Of a stretch of 64,000 nt of DNA, positions 34,556-43,880 are shown in pieces. Source of the DNA: Streptomyces sindenensis (GTDB lineage Bacteria; Actinomycetota; Actinomycetes; Streptomycetales; Streptomycetaceae). Under the pieces are notes generated by a model. That model was given only the letters and a program-made list of their open reading frames with translations, had not been told where the DNA came from and ran no database searches. The stretch covers positions 248,001 to 312,000 of the forward strand of contig NZ_BMSG01000003.1 in NCBI RefSeq assembly GCF_014649035.1, written 5' to 3'. The position numbers were made by a program, and so were the translations under genes. Each line of letters opens with the position of its first letter. Position 1 is the first letter of the stretch.

Positions 34556-34591
34556 AGAGGCCCGCAACCGGGGAACCGGGTGCGGGCCTCT
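34556..34591. terminator. bidirectional terminator between pdtaR and livF
   Basis: AGAGGCCCGCA (34556-34566) pairs with TGCGGGCCTCT (34581-34591), with further CCGG/CCGG pairing in the loop. It lies between convergent genes. Confidence 0.75.
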
Positions 34592-34608
34592 TCCGTACGG
34601 CAGGGGCG

Positions 34609-35321
34609 TCAGTCCTCGCCGAGGTAGGCCTTGCGGACCGACTCGTCGTGGAGGAGGTCCGAGCCGGGGCCGGAGAGGACGATCTTGCCGACCTCCATGA
34701 CGTGACCCTGGTCCGCGAGGGACAGGGCGGCCTGGGCGTTCTGCTCGACGAGCAGGATCGTGGTGCCCGCCGCCTTGAGCTCGACGATGGTTTCCATGAT
34801 CTTCTGCATCATGATCGGGGAGAGGCCCATGGAGGGCTCGTCGAGCATGAGCAGTTTGGGCTGGGACATCAGGGCGCGTCCCATGGCGAGCATCTGCTGC
34901 TCGCCGCCGGAGAGGGTGCCTGCGGCCTGTTTCCGGCGTTCCCCGAGGATGGGGAAGAGGTCGTAGGCGCGCTGGATGTCCTTCTCGATGCCCGCCTTGT
35001 CGGTGCGGAGGAACGCTCCGAGCTGGAGGTTCTCCGCGATGGTGAGGCGGGGGAAGATGTGCCGGCCTTCGGGGGAGTGGGCGAGTCCGAGCGCGACGAT
35101 CTTGTGCGCGGGGACGTTGCCGAGGGGTTTCCCGTCGAAGGTGATGCGGCCGCCGGAGGGCTTGAGGAGTCCGGAGAGGGTGCGCAGGGTGGTGGTCTTG
35201 CCGGCGCCGTTGGTGCCGATGAGGGTGACGACCTGGCCGGCTTCGACGGAGAAGGAGATGCCCTTGACGGCTTCGATCTTGCCGTAGGCGACGCGGAGGT
35301 CTTCGACCTCTAGCAGGGCGG

Positions 35322-35325
<4 letters not shown>
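34609..35325 (-). CDS. livF: branched-chain amino acid ABC transporter, ATP-binding protein LivF
   Basis: A 238-residue ABC ATPase: Walker A GTNGAGKTT, Q-loop region, signature LSGGEQQMLAMGRAL, Walker B LLMLDEPSMGL, and the switch His in VEQNA. The end LLHDESVRKAYLGED is typical of LivF. It is the last gene of livK-livH-livM-livG-livF and overlaps livG by 4 bases. The complex imports leucine, isoleucine and valine, or related amides and amino acids. Confidence 0.93.
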
Positions 35326-36196
<871 letters not shown>

Positions 36197-36200
<4 letters not shown>

Positions 36201-37975
36201 GCCCCCGCCTTCGTGGTGCCGGAGGTGGTGCCTGCCAGGGTTTTGTCGGCTGCGTCGAGCTGGTCGGTCTCGTGGTATTCGAGCTTGGCGCGGCGGTTGG
36301 CGATGAGGCCTTCGGGGCGGAAGCGCATGAGGAGGATGAGGGCGAGGCCGAAGCCGAGGAGCTGGTAGTCCTGGAGGAACTGGAGCTTGGCCGGGATCAT
36401 GTAGAGGAGCGTGGCGCCGATGAGGGGTCCGCTGATGGTTCCCATGCCGCCGAGGATGACGGCGGCGAGGAGGAAGGCGGAGTTGGGCGGCACGGGTCCG
36501 GCGAAGACGTACATCTCGGGGACGACGGTGCTCTGGACGTGGGCCTGTACGGTGCCGGCGATGCCGGCGAGGGTGGCGCCGAGGGCGAAGGCGATGAGTT
36601 TGACGCGGAAGCCGTTGATGCCCATGGCGGTGGCGGCGGTCTCGTCCTCGCGGATGGCGACCCAGGCGCGGCCGATGCGGGAGCTGCCGGCTCGGCTGAA
36701 GACGAGGACCACGAGGATCATCGCGAGCAGCATGAGCAGGTAGTAGTTGGCGTAGGAGCCGAGTTCGAAGCCCAGGACGGTGTGGGATTCGCCGAAGTCG
36801 TACCCGAGGAAGTTGAGGTCGGGGATGTTCGGTACGCCGTTGGGGCCGTTGGTGATCTGGGGTCCGGAGACGCCGTCGAGGTTGCCGACGGCGATGCGGA
36901 AGATTTCGCCGAAGCCGAGGGTGACGATGGCGAGGTAGTCGCCGCGGAGGCGGAGGGTGGGTGCTCCGATGACGACGCCGAAGATGAGGGAGACGGCGGC
37001 GCCGGTGAGGACGGAGGCCCAGAAGGGGAATTGGACGTCGAAGGCGGATGCGGTGGTGCCGGAGACGAGGGCGGCTGTGTAGGCGCCGACGCCGAGGAAG
37101 GCGACGTATCCGAGGTCGAGGAGTCCGGCCAGGCCGACGACGATGTTCAGTCCGAGTGCGACGGTCGCGAAGATGAGGATGTTGACCGCGATGAGGGTGA
37201 ACTGGTCGGTGGTCTGGGTGAAGGGGAAGGCGGCTGCCGCGACGAAGGCGGCGGCGACGGCGATGGTGCGGTATTTGGTGGTGAGGGCGGAGAGGCGGGC
37301 CATGAGGCCGGCCTTGAAGAGCGCGGTGACCGCGAAGCCGGAGATGATCAGGTAGCCGACGAAGAGTTCGGGGTATTCGGTGTCGATGCCGTAGGTGATG
37401 ACGTAGAGACCGATGCCGAAGGCGGCGACGATGATGAGGATTTCGGCCCAGGAGGGGAGTTCCTTGGGGCGTCCGGGTGCGGGGGCGCGGAGGCTGTTGA
37501 GGAAGCGTTCGAGGGGGGTGGGGGTGGTGGTGTCGGTGATGTTCTGGTCGTGGGGGAGGCCGAGGGAGGCGGCGACGGTGATGAGGGCGCCGACGAGGCC
37601 GATCCAGGCTCCGGGTTCCAGGTTGACGATGCCGCCGAGTTTGATGGCGATGGCGGCGAAGGTGAAGCCCATGGTGCCGAGGACGCCGAGGGCGGCGAGT
37701 CGGACGGGGCTGTTGGTGCCGCCGGGGGTGAGCCAGCCGAGGCCCTTGATGCCGTATCCGGAGAGGGTGAACAGCAGGGTGAGGGCTGCGCCGACGAGGG
37801 TGAGGACTTGGAGGCCGCCGGGGTAGCCGGTGACGGTGAGGTCGCCGGGGAATTCGGCGGTCCAGGTCCAGGCGAGGAAGGTGGAGGCGAGGGTGAGTGC
37901 GGCTCCGGCTGTGGTGATGGCGCGGGCCGCGGGGATGGCGAGGAGGGGCGTGGTGGGGTTGGTCTGGGTGGTCAT
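36197..37975 (-). CDS. livM: branched-chain amino acid ABC transporter, permease LivM
   Basis: A 592-residue permease, longer than the 320-420 residues usual in proteobacteria. The N-terminal 250 residues add about five hydrophobic segments (AARAITTAGAALTLASTFLAW and others). The conserved LivM core starts near residue 280, with LNIVVGLAGLLDLGYVAFLGVGAYTAAL and the loop GPTLRLRGDYLAIVTLGFGEI-like APTLRLRGDY motif. ATG 37975 lies 6 bases after the livH stop codon. It forms the channel with LivH. Confidence 0.9.
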
Positions 37976-37980
37976 CGGTA

Positions 37981-38913
37981 TCACGCCCGATCCGTGACGC
38001 GCTCGCCGAGTAGGCCTTGTGGCCTGACGAGGAGGACGACGATGAGGAGGACGAAGGCCCAGACGTTGGCCCAGGCGCCGCCGCCGAGTTGCTGCATGCC
38101 GGGGATTTCTTCGATGTAGGCGATGGAGAGGGCTTCGGCGAGTCCGAGGACGACGCCGCCGACCATGGCTCCGTAGATGTTGCCGATGCCGCCGAGGACG
38201 GCGGCGGTGAAGGCCTTGAGTCCGAGGAGGAAGCCCATTTCCCAGCCGATCTGGCCCTTGTCGAGTCCGTAGGCGACGGCTGCGACGGCTGCGAAGGCGG
38301 CTCCGATGGCGAAGGCCATCACGATGATGCGGTTGGTGTTGATGCCCATGAGCTTGGCTGTGTCGGGGTCCTGGGCGGTGGCCTGCATGGCGCGTCCGCT
38401 GCGGCTCTTGGAGACGAACATGCCGAGGGCGAGCATGCACAGGGGTGCGAGTACGAGGATGAAGGCGTCGGCTCGCTGGAGGTAGAGGTTGTCGAGCAGG
38501 TGGAAGGAGTCGCCACCGAATTCGGGGAAGCTGAGGGGCTTCTTCGCGTCGGGGTAGAAGCCCCAGACGAGCTGTTGGAGCACGATCGAGAGGCCGATCG
38601 CGGTGATGAGCGGGGCGAGGCGGGGGGCGCCGCGCAGGGGCCGGTAGGCGAACCGTTCCGCGGCGGTGGCCACGGTGACGGAGGCGATGGCTCCACCGAT
38701 GATCATGAGCGGGATGGCCACGAGGAGTGTGGTGCCGCTGGGGAGCATGAGGTAGGTGGTGAGGGCGCCGAAGCCCCCGATCATGAAGATCTCGCCGTGG
38801 GCGAAGTTGATGAGCTGGACGATGCCGTACACCATGGTGTACCCGATGGCTATGAGGCCATAGAGGGCGCCGAGGGCGAGGCCGTTGGCCAGCTGTTGCG
38901 GCAGTTCGTGCAC
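37981..38913 (-). CDS. livH: branched-chain amino acid ABC transporter, permease LivH
   Basis: A 310-residue permease with about eight membrane segments: LANGLALGALYGLIAIGYTMVYG at the start, then INFAHGEIFMIGGFGA, the RAMQATAQDPDTAKLMGIN coupling loop, and TAAVLGGIGNIYGAMVGGVVLGLAEAL near the end. These are the family landmarks. It is the second gene of the operon, separated from livK by a strong hairpin (38948-38980) likely to lower its expression relative to the binding protein. Confidence 0.93.
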   Translation of the reverse strand: MHELPQQLANGLALGALYGLIAIGYTMVYGIVQLINFAHGEIFMIGGFGALTTYLMLPSGTTLLVAIPLMIIGGAIASVTVATAAERFAYRPLRGAPRLAPLITAIGLSIVLQQLVWGFYPDAKKPLSFPEFGGDSFHLLDNLYLQRADAFILVLAPLCMLALGMFVSKSRSGRAMQATAQDPDTAKLMGINTNRIIVMAFAIGAAFAAVAAVAYGLDKGQIGWEMGFLLGLKAFTAAVLGGIGNIYGAMVGGVVLGLAEALSIAYIEEIPGMQQLGGGAWANVWAFVLLIVVLLVRPQGLLGERVTDRA

Positions 38914-38947
38914 CGCAGGGCCTCCGATGAGCTTGTCGGATATGGCT

Positions 38948-38980
38948 CCGCGCGAGGGCGCTGTTTGCGCCCTCGCGCGG
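38948..38980 (-). terminator. intra-operon hairpin between livK and livH
   Basis: CCGCGCGAGGGCGC (38948-38961) pairs perfectly with 38967-38980 (14 bp) around TGTTT. No T-run follows on the transcribed strand. It probably works as a partial terminator or 3' stabiliser, so that livK is made in excess. Confidence 0.7.
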
Positions 38981-39015
38981 ATGGGGTCAGGTGGGGCGGG
39001 GCTGTGCTGCGGCGG

Positions 39016-40251
39016 TCAGTCCTCGAACGTGGCGCTCTTGACGTCCTTCCAGGCGCCCTTCTGGACCTCGTAGACGGTGAGCTGCTTGTTGGTGGTGTCA
39101 CCGAACTCGTCGAAGGAGACCTTGCCGGTCACGCCGTCGAAGGAGACCTTGGACATGGCCTCGGTGACCTTGGCGCGGGCGTCCTCGGGGAGCTTGCCGT
39201 CGTTGTCGGCGACGACGGCCTTGACGGCCTGGATGATGGACCATGCGGCGTCGTAGGAGTAGCCGCCGTAGGCCGCGTAGGGGTCCTTGTAGCCGCCGGC
39301 CTTGTAGTCCTCGATGAACTTCTTGGCGGTCGGGAGGGCCTCGACGGGGTAGCCGATGGAGGTGGCGAGGTCGCCGTCGTTGGCTTCGCCGGAGGCGCTG
39401 ATGAAGGCGGGGTCGTAGATGCCGTCGCCGCCCATGGTGGGGATCTTGGCGCCGGTCTTCTTGATCTGGTCGGAGAGCAGGCCGCCCTCGGGGTACTGGC
39501 CGCCGTAGTAGACGGAGTCGGCGCCGGAGCTCTTGACCTTGTCGGCGGTGCTGGAGAAGTCGGTCTCCTTGACCGTGACGTGGTCGGTGCCGATGACCTT
39601 GCCGCCGAGGCGTTCGAACTCCGCGGAGAAGATGGCGGCGAGGCCGGCGCCGTAGGTCTGCTTGTCGTCGACGACGTAGACCTTCTTCTTCTTGGCGTCG
39701 TTGTAGAGGTACTGGGCGGCGAACTTGCCCTGGACGACGTCGGTGGCGCAGGTGCGGAAGTAGGTCTTGAAGACGCGCTTCGGGTCGCCCTTGCCCCAGT
39801 TGTCGCCCTGGCTGAGGGCGGGGTTGGTGTTGGCGGGGGAGACCTGGGTGAGGTCTGCCTTGTCGAAGACGCCCTGCATGGACTGGGCGACGCCGGAGTT
39901 GAGGGGGCCGACGGCGCCGAGGACGTCGGGGTTGCCGACGAGCTTGGTGGCGTTGGCCTGTCCGGAGGCGGGGACGGCCTGGTCGTCGAGGGCTTCGATC
40001 TTGAACTCGATGCCGGGGACTTCGTTGTTCTTGTTGGCGGTCTTGGCCGCGAGGTCCACGGAGTTCTTGATGCCCTGGCCGAGCGCGGAGAGGGAGCCGG
40101 TCAGGGGGGCGTCGACGCCGATGACGACGGTGGTCTTGCCACCGCTGTCGCCGCTGCCCTTGCTGCCTTCGTCGCGCGACCCGCAGGCGGTGAGCGTCAG
40201 TGCTCCGGTGGTGAGCACTGCGGTGAGTATGAGCAAAGAACGGTGTCGCAC
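39016..40251 (-). CDS. livK: branched-chain amino acid ABC transporter, substrate-binding lipoprotein LivK
   Basis: A 411-residue type I periplasmic-binding-fold lipoprotein. Residues 1-22 are a signal peptide with lipobox LTAC (Cys23), followed by a Gly/Ser/Lys-rich tether. The binding domain starts TTVVIGVDAPLTGSLSALGQGIKNSVDLA and includes VVDDKQTYGAGLAAIF and YGGQYPEGGLLSDQIKK. It captures branched-chain or related amino acids outside the membrane and passes them to LivHM. It is first in the operon and has a long upstream region. Confidence 0.93.
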   Translation of the reverse strand: MRHRSLLILTAVLTTGALTLTACGSRDEGSKGSGDSGGKTTVVIGVDAPLTGSLSALGQGIKNSVDLAAKTANKNNEVPGIEFKIEALDDQAVPASGQANATKLVGNPDVLGAVGPLNSGVAQSMQGVFDKADLTQVSPANTNPALSQGDNWGKGDPKRVFKTYFRTCATDVVQGKFAAQYLYNDAKKKKVYVVDDKQTYGAGLAAIFSAEFERLGGKVIGTDHVTVKETDFSSTADKVKSSGADSVYYGGQYPEGGLLSDQIKKTGAKIPTMGGDGIYDPAFISASGEANDGDLATSIGYPVEALPTAKKFIEDYKAGGYKDPYAAYGGYSYDAAWSIIQAVKAVVADNDGKLPEDARAKVTEAMSKVSFDGVTGKVSFDEFGDTTNKQLTVYEVQKGAWKDVKSATFED

Positions 40252-40823
40252 GAGAGGGTCCTTTCCCTGGCGCGGCGCTCCTCGGGCATGAGGTGCCGTG
40301 ATCTTCGCCGGGCCGTACTGGGGTGGTACAGGGCCGTGCAGCAGACGCGCCCGGCGGCGCGGTGACTGGCCGTGACTCTAAGCGCAGGCGGGGGCCAGAG
40401 GGATGGGTCGGCTGCGGATGTGACTCTCTTGTTATGCCCTTGAGCAAGGCTTGAGGTTCCTGTGAGGGGATGTGCGGGTTTCGCCTGGACTGGGCCTTGC
40501 CCACATGGTGAGAACGCGCAGCTCTGCTAAGGGGCTTGGGGTGATCTTGGTGCTGTCGCGGGGGCCGGGGCGCGAGGGGGTGGGGGGAGGCGGGCCGGGG
40601 GTGCGGGGGTGGGGGGTGCCGGGTTTTTCGTGTATTGCGCAAACGTTACGCAGTGTTACATGTGTGGGATATGTGTGCTGCGTCGGCGGGCCGGTGTCGC
40701 TGTTGAAGCAGGTCATGGAACGGGTTCCGCCGTCAAGGGTGTTGACCGTGTGTTTCCACCAACTTCCTTGAGGGGCACCGGTTATGGGGGTGCGTGGTCC
40801 GGAATGCGGTGTGGTCGTGGACG
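40252..40823. other. long non-coding region upstream of livK
   Basis: About 570 bases without a convincing gene. It should hold the leftward livK promoter. The centre (40570-40620) is a G-rich tract, followed by a more AT-rich stretch with GTTAC repeated 5 bases apart (around 40645-40660). I cannot assign a promoter or a known riboswitch; codon statistics do not support a protein. Confidence 0.4.
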
Positions 40824-40861
40824 GCGAACGGCCCGCCGGTCGGGGCCGGCGGGCCGTTCGC
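40824..40861 (-). terminator. terminator after the thioesterase gene
   Basis: A perfect 16-bp stem: GCGAACGGCCCGCCGG (40824-40839) with 40846-40861 around TCGGGG. It lies 28 bases downstream of the leftward thioesterase gene. Confidence 0.8.
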
Positions 40862-40889
40862 GTGCTGTGACGGGGGTCGGTGGGCGGGG

Positions 40890-41360
40890 TCAGTTCGCTT
40901 CGGGCTTGGGGGTGTCGCGGAGCAGGCAGGTGAGGCGTGCGGTGCAGACCCGCTTGTCCTGGTCGTCGGTGATGACGATCTCGTACGTGGCGGTGGAGCG
41001 GCCCCGGTGTACGGGGGTGGCGACGCCGGTGACGAGGCCGTTGCGGACGCCCCGGTGGTGGGTGCAGTTGAGGTCGACGCCGACGGCGATCTTGTTCGCG
41101 CCGCCGTGGAGCATGGAGCCGATGGAGCCGAGGGTCTCGGCGAGGACGGCGGAGGCGCCGCCGTGCAGGAGGCCGTAGGGCTGGGTGTTGCCCTCGACGG
41201 GCATGGTGCCGACGACGCGGTCGGCGGCGGCCTCGACGATGGTGACGCCCATGCGCTCGCCGAGGTGGCCGGCGGAGAAGAGGGCGGGCAGGTCGATGCC
41301 GAGTGCCGCGTACTCGTCGATGACTTCCTGCGGGAAGAGGGGTGCGGTGTGCTCGCCCAT
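40890..41360 (-). CDS. PaaI-type hotdog-fold thioesterase
   Basis: A 156-residue single hotdog-domain protein. The catalytic-site region is GNTQPYGLLHGGASAVLAETLGSIG, with the typical HGG and the following acidic residue; CTHHRGVRNGLVTGVATPVHRGRSTATYEI forms the second half. It hydrolyses acyl-CoA esters; the acyl group is not predictable, though aryl or hydroxyphenyl-acyl groups are common in this subgroup. It is monocistronic between livK and the molybdopterin oxidoreductase. Confidence 0.88.
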   Translation of the reverse strand: MGEHTAPLFPQEVIDEYAALGIDLPALFSAGHLGERMGVTIVEAAADRVVGTMPVEGNTQPYGLLHGGASAVLAETLGSIGSMLHGGANKIAVGVDLNCTHHRGVRNGLVTGVATPVHRGRSTATYEIVITDDQDKRVCTARLTCLLRDTPKPEAN

Positions 41361-41452
41361 GGATCCTGCTCCGTTCGTCTGCTGCGCTGGTTCGTTGCTG
41401 TCTGCACTGTTCTTATCAGACGGCTGAGCGCACGCTTAGGGGGTGGCGGTTC

Positions 41453-43747
41453 TCAGTCGCTGCCGGGGGCGGTGCGGGGCTCCTCGAAGCGGATGACGAC
41501 GGACTTGCTGGCCGGGGTGTTGCTGGTGTCGGCCGTGGAGTCGAGGGGGACCAGGACGTTGGTCTCCGGGTAGTAGGCGGCGGCGCAGCCCCGGGCGGTG
41601 GGGTAGTGGACGACGCGGAAGCCTTCCGCGCGGCGTTCCACGCCGTCCTTCCACTCGCTGACGAGGTCGGTGTAGGTGCCGTCGGTGAGGCCGAGGGCGG
41701 CGGCGTCCTCGGGGTTGACCATGACGATGCGGCGGCCGCCCTTGATGCCCCGGTAGCGGTCGTTGAGGCCGTAGATGGTGGTGTTGTACTGGTCGTGGGA
41801 GCGCAGGGTCTGCAACAGGAGCCTGCCGTCGGGGAGTTCGGGGTACTCGACGGGGGCGGCGGTGAAGATGGCGCGGCCGGTGGCGGTGGGGAAGCGGCGC
41901 TCGTCGCGGGGGGCATGCGGGAGGGCGAAGCCGCCGGGGTGGGCGGCGATGCGGGTGTTGAAGTCCTGGAAGCCGGGGACGACGCGGGAGATGCGGTCGC
42001 GGATGGTGGCGTAGTCCCGCTCGAAGGCCTCCCACGGTGTACGGGAGCCGGCGCCGAGGACCGCGCGGGCGAGGCGGGCGACGATGGCCGGCTCGGAGAG
42101 CAGGTGGGGGCTTGCGGGGGCGAGGTTGCCGCGGGAGGCGTGGACCAGGCCCATGGAGTCCTCGACGGTGACGAACTGCTTGCCGGACGCCTGTACGTCC
42201 TTGTCGGTGCGGCCCAGTGTCGGGAGGATCAGGGCGCGGGCGCCGGTGACGGCGTGGGAGCGGTTGAGCTTGGTCGAGACGTGGACGGTGAGGCGGGCGC
42301 GGCGCATCGCGGCCTCGGTGACGGTGGTGTCGGGGGTGGCCGCGACGAAGTTGCCGCCCATGGCGAAGAAGACCTTCGCCTCGCCGTCGCGGAGCGCCTG
42401 GATGGAGCGCACCACGTCCATGCCGTGGTGGCGGGGCGAGGTGATGCCGAACTCCTTGTCGAGGGCGTCGAGGAAGGCCGGTGCGGGCCGTTCGAAGATG
42501 CCCATGGTGCGGTCGCCCTGGACGTTGGAGTGGCCGCGCACGGGGCAGACGCCGGCGCCGGGGCGGCCGATGTTTCCGCGCAGCAGAAGGAAATTGACGA
42601 CTTCGCGGATGGTGGGCACGGAGTGCTTGTGCTGGGTGAGTCCCATCGCCCAGCAGACGATGGTGCGCTTCGAGGCGAGGACGAGGGCGAGCGCCTGCTC
42701 GATCTCGGCGCGGGTGAGCCCGGTGGCCTTCAGCGTCTCGTCCCAGTCGGCTGCTTCGGCGGCCTTGGCGAACTGCTCGTAACCGTGGGTGTGCTCGGTG
42801 ACGAACGCGGTGTCGACGGCGCCCTCGGTGGCGAGGATGAGCTTGTTGAGGAGCCGGAAGAGGGCCTGGTCGCCGCCGATGCGGATCTGGAGGAAGAGGT
42901 CGTTGAGCGGGGTGCCCTTGATCATGCCCTGCGGGGTCTGGGGGTTCTTGAACCGCTCCAGGCCCGCCTCGGGCAGCGGATTCACCGAGATGATCTTCGC
43001 CCCTGACTGCTTGGCCTTCTCCAGGGCGGACAGCATCCGGGGGTGGTTGGTGCCGGGGTTCTGGCCGGCGACGATGATCAGGTCGGCCTGGTGGAGGTCT
43101 TCCAGGGAAACGCTGCCCTTGCCGATGCCGATGGTCTCGGTGAGCGCCGAGCCGGACGACTCGTGGCACATGTTGGAGCAGTCCGGCAGGTTGTTGGTGC
43201 CGAACTCGCGGGCGAAGAGCTGGAGCAGGAACGCGGCCTCGTTGCTGGTGCGGCCGGAGGTGTAGAAGAGGGCCTCGTCGGGGGAGCCGAGGGCGGTCAG
43301 CTCCTCGGCGATGATCGCGAAGGCCCGGTCCCAGGTGACGGCCTCGTAGCGGTCGGCGCCCTCGGGGAGGTACACCGGGTGGGTGATCCTGCCCTGCTGC
43401 CCCAGCCAGTAGCCGCTGCGCCCGGCGAGGTCGGCGACGGGGTGCGCGGCGAAGAAGTCGGGGGTGACGCGGCGCAGGGTCGCTTCTTCGGCCACGGCCT
43501 TGGCGCCGTTCTCGCAGAATTCGGCGGTGTGCCGCTTGTCGCCCTCGGGCCAGGCGCAGCCGGGGCAGTCGAAGCCGTCTTTCTGGTTGACCTTGAGGAG
43601 GGTCTGCGCGGTGCGGCGCACGCCCATCTGCTGCCTCGCGATGCGCAGGGAGTGGGCGACGGCGGGCAGCCCGGCGGCGGCGTGCGGGGCCGCTTCGACC
43701 TGCGGGGCGTCCTGGACCGGGTCACCGGTCGGCGGCTTGGTGGCCAT
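41453..43747 (-). CDS. FdhF/YdeP-family molybdopterin oxidoreductase
   Basis: A 764-residue molybdopterin-dependent oxidoreductase resembling formate dehydrogenase alpha subunits of the YdeP group. Landmarks are GFDCPGCAWPEG near the N-terminus, ALFYTSGRTSNEAAFLLQLFAREFGTNNLPDCSNMCHESSG, IVAGQNPGTNHPRML, LLLRGNIGRPGAGVCPVRGHSNVQGDRTMG, and the C-terminal MopB domain with RSHDQYNTTIYGLNDRYRGIKGGRR. It lacks the full N-terminal 4Fe-4S cysteine set of true formate dehydrogenases. GGGGAG precedes ATG 43747. Its substrate is not established; some homologues are linked to acid resistance. Confidence 0.87.
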   Translation of the reverse strand: MATKPPTGDPVQDAPQVEAAPHAAAGLPAVAHSLRIARQQMGVRRTAQTLLKVNQKDGFDCPGCAWPEGDKRHTAEFCENGAKAVAEEATLRRVTPDFFAAHPVADLAGRSGYWLGQQGRITHPVYLPEGADRYEAVTWDRAFAIIAEELTALGSPDEALFYTSGRTSNEAAFLLQLFAREFGTNNLPDCSNMCHESSGSALTETIGIGKGSVSLEDLHQADLIIVAGQNPGTNHPRMLSALEKAKQSGAKIISVNPLPEAGLERFKNPQTPQGMIKGTPLNDLFLQIRIGGDQALFRLLNKLILATEGAVDTAFVTEHTHGYEQFAKAAEAADWDETLKATGLTRAEIEQALALVLASKRTIVCWAMGLTQHKHSVPTIREVVNFLLLRGNIGRPGAGVCPVRGHSNVQGDRTMGIFERPAPAFLDALDKEFGITSPRHHGMDVVRSIQALRDGEAKVFFAMGGNFVAATPDTTVTEAAMRRARLTVHVSTKLNRSHAVTGARALILPTLGRTDKDVQASGKQFVTVEDSMGLVHASRGNLAPASPHLLSEPAIVARLARAVLGAGSRTPWEAFERDYATIRDRISRVVPGFQDFNTRIAAHPGGFALPHAPRDERRFPTATGRAIFTAAPVEYPELPDGRLLLQTLRSHDQYNTTIYGLNDRYRGIKGGRRIVMVNPEDAAALGLTDGTYTDLVSEWKDGVERRAEGFRVVHYPTARGCAAAYYPETNVLVPLDSTADTSNTPASKSVVIRFEEPRTAPGSD

Positions 43748-43880
43748 GATGCTGCTCCCCTTCGAGCGCTCGTCCACGTGGCGGCGTGCTGATGTTCATG
43801 TCCTCACCATCGATCCTGTCACGGCCCCGCGGAAGTCGTGCCGGTCCGGATTGTCAGTGGTCCGTGGCAGGATCGGGGGC

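Noticed and set aside
40640..40665. GTTAC-GCAGT-GTTAC upstream of livK as a possible GlnR site
   Set aside because: Spacing and the second half-site do not fit the GlnR consensus well, and its distance from livK (about 400 bases) is large.
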